A stretch of 32,226 nucleotides of DNA from a virus. Below are positions 31,007 to 32,226 of this stretch, in pieces; the stretch's first letter is position 1; each line of letters begins with the position of its first letter. Under the pieces are notes generated by a model. That model was given only the letters and a program-made list of their open reading frames with translations. It searched no databases and had not been told where the DNA came from. A program made the translations under genes and the position numbers. Location of the stretch: positions 1 to 32,226 of the IMG/VR virus record IMGVR_UViG_3300020221_000072, one strand, 5' to 3'.

Positions 31007-31855
31007 TTACGCTGCAACCGGTAGCCAGTTAGGGTTTTGGCTATCCGGGATATTTGTCCAGTTGGGCGTCTGACTGTCGTCAATATTAACCCAATTGGGG
31101 TTCTTTATGGTAGGTTTAGATCCGACTAAAACCAGCTGTCCTGTAGGCGGTGTGATGACCCGTGACTGCGCAACACCTGGGATCTGGCCTACAAGACTTA
31201 ACTGCGCAGTTCCTGGAATTCTTATCGCGCCTCTGATTACAACAACCGGAGCGCTTCCAACTATTACCGCCCCACCTGTAGGCGTGACAACCTTACCTTC
31301 AGTAACATCCGGGGCACTACCTACCGCATTTATCACACCTGTCGGAACAAAAATCCCTGTGTGTATAACAGGCGGTTGACCAACAAGGTTTAAGTCTTCT
31401 GTCCCAGGTATCCGAACCTGACCATCTATAAGCTCTGGTGCAACCCCTGCTAATGTGACCGTTCCTGTGGGGGGCGTTAATACCGCACTTTGTTCAATCT
31501 TTGGTGCAAACCCAGCAATAACCGCATCATTTGCCGCCGGGGTAATAAAGAAGTCTGTCCGAACTTCCGGAACTTGACCCGCTATAACAACCGCTGCCGT
31601 TCCAGGCGTTTTAACTTTTTCAATTACTATAACAACCGGAGCCGATCCAACTATTACTGCACCACCCGTGGGAATAACCCCAGTGTCAACCGTTGGGGCC
31701 GTGTTTAAGTCTGGTTCACCCCAGCCGTAATTTCCGTCCCACGCTCCAATGCCCCAGCCATGCAGGGTCGTAACGCTTCCCGTGCCAGGGATGACGGTAT
31801 TTTCAGACCCCCAGTCACCTATGCCCCAGGGGGATTCGCCCCAGCCAGCAGCCAT
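31007..31855 (-). CDS. Repeat-rich tail protein (282 aa)
   Basis: The N-terminus is full of WG pairs (GWGESPWGIGDWGSEN, GWGIGAWDGNYGWGEP). About eight degenerate repeats of 24-30 residues follow, with cores such as TGGAVIVGSAPVV and GTAAVVIAGQVPEV, which I read as short beta-hairpins. The C-terminus has NPNW-V/T-NI-DSQ-type repeats. Probably an elongated beta structure in the tail. The FDFGWGVGTWGES motif in the 625-residue protein uses the same WG style. No known domain. Confidence 0.75.
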   Translation of the reverse strand: MAAGWGESPWGIGDWGSENTVIPGTGSVTTLHGWGIGAWDGNYGWGEPDLNTAPTVDTGVIPTGGAVIVGSAPVVIVIEKVKTPGTAAVVIAGQVPEVRTDFFITPAANDAVIAGFAPKIEQSAVLTPPTGTVTLAGVAPELIDGQVRIPGTEDLNLVGQPPVIHTGIFVPTGVINAVGSAPDVTEGKVVTPTGGAVIVGSAPVVVIRGAIRIPGTAQLSLVGQIPGVAQSRVITPPTGQLVLVGSKPTIKNPNWVNIDDSQTPNWTNIPDSQNPNWLPVAA

Positions 31856-31856
31856 G

Positions 31857-32226
31857 TTAGGTCAACGTAAAGACACCAGTTGCAGCGGGAAGAACAGTCA
31901 GCGTATTGGGCGATGACACCGTGAACTGAGCAGAGCTTAACTGGCAGAAGCACAAGAGCTTTGCTGCTGAACCACTTGCATCTTTATAGATCACTGCATA
32001 CCTGACGTTCGTCAAAGGAGCACCCGAGGCAGTAAAGGTCAAGCCCACCGTGGAGTAGGTGAACTTCATCTGTTTAGCAGATGCACCAGTCGTCCATTGA
32101 CCCGTAGCAGGAACCAATGCTTTTCCGCCTGAAACGTACCCGCCAGTTGCTGAAATTTGAGCGGCTAAAGAACCAAAAGTACTCAAAGCAAAGTTATTTA
32201 CCGTAGCACTCGCCGAAGTTCTAAAA
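31857..32226 (-). CDS. Partial virion protein, 5' end beyond the window
   Basis: The frame is open from the right edge (TSASATVNNFALSTFGSLAA) to the stop at 31857, so the real start lies outside the window. The sequence is beta-rich and polar (KFTYSTVGLTFTASGAPLTN), like small tail proteins of marine phages. The stop is one base from the start of the repeat-rich gene. No domain recognised. Confidence 0.8.
   Translation of the reverse strand, partial: FRTSASATVNNFALSTFGSLAAQISATGGYVSGGKALVPATGQWTTGASAKQMKFTYSTVGLTFTASGAPLTNVRYAVIYKDASGSAAKLLCFCQLSSAQFTVSSPNTLTVLPAATGVFTLT

Overview
The window is one arm of a tailed double-stranded DNA bacteriophage (Caudoviricetes). It carries a phage replication module, a lysis pair and a long run of tail and internal-virion genes, with no bacterial housekeeping genes. 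The protein types suggest an uncultivated aquatic, probably marine, phage, perhaps podovirus-like: a family A DNA polymerase, an AEP/TOTE-type primase, an SNF2 helicase with a PD-(D/E)XK nuclease, glycine-rich and repeat-rich tail proteins, and a 2OG-Fe(II) oxygenase in the tail module. Terminase, portal and capsid genes are absent and presumably lie beyond position 32226, where a gene is cut by the window edge. I see no integrase.

Layout. (1) 1-370 has no gene. It holds homopolymer runs, short direct and inverted repeats and a terminator-like structure. (2) 382-455 is a minus-strand tRNA(CAU) with initiator-like features. (3) 503-4587 is a minus-strand early operon of 16 small genes, most linked by ATGA or TGATG overlaps. 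It begins with a ribbon-helix-helix repressor that has a perfect palindrome upstream. (4) 4757-11382 is the minus-strand replication module, in transcription order: a hypothetical, a coiled-coil protein, an SSB-like protein, a terminator, primase, UvrD-like helicase, DNA polymerase, and a second strong terminator. (5) 11463-13624 holds the only two plus-strand genes, SNF2 helicase and nuclease, fired from a divergent promoter region. (6) 13570-32226 is a continuous minus-strand virion and lysis operon: tail and fibre genes on the right, then a ParB-like gene, the oxygenase, holin, M15 endolysin, tail/stabilisation proteins and four large internal-virion-type proteins.

How the genes work together. 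Polymerase, primase and the two helicases are the replication core. The SSB-like protein and the nuclease probably process DNA for recombination and packaging. The early small genes are likely host-takeover or regulatory functions. The right-hand operon builds the tail, the adsorption apparatus and the injected proteins, and encodes lysis.

The most striking observation is in the UvrD-like helicase. Its natural start, coupled to the primase stop, is followed by an in-frame amber codon exactly inside the Walker A motif, in the context CCA-UAG-CCA. A +6 ribosomal hop between the two identical proline codons would restore a perfect GPPGTGKTT P-loop. A 10-bp hairpin lies just upstream. TAG is used as a normal stop by other genes here, so this is not a recoded genome. 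It is either a programmed bypass or a fresh six-base insertion or assembly error.
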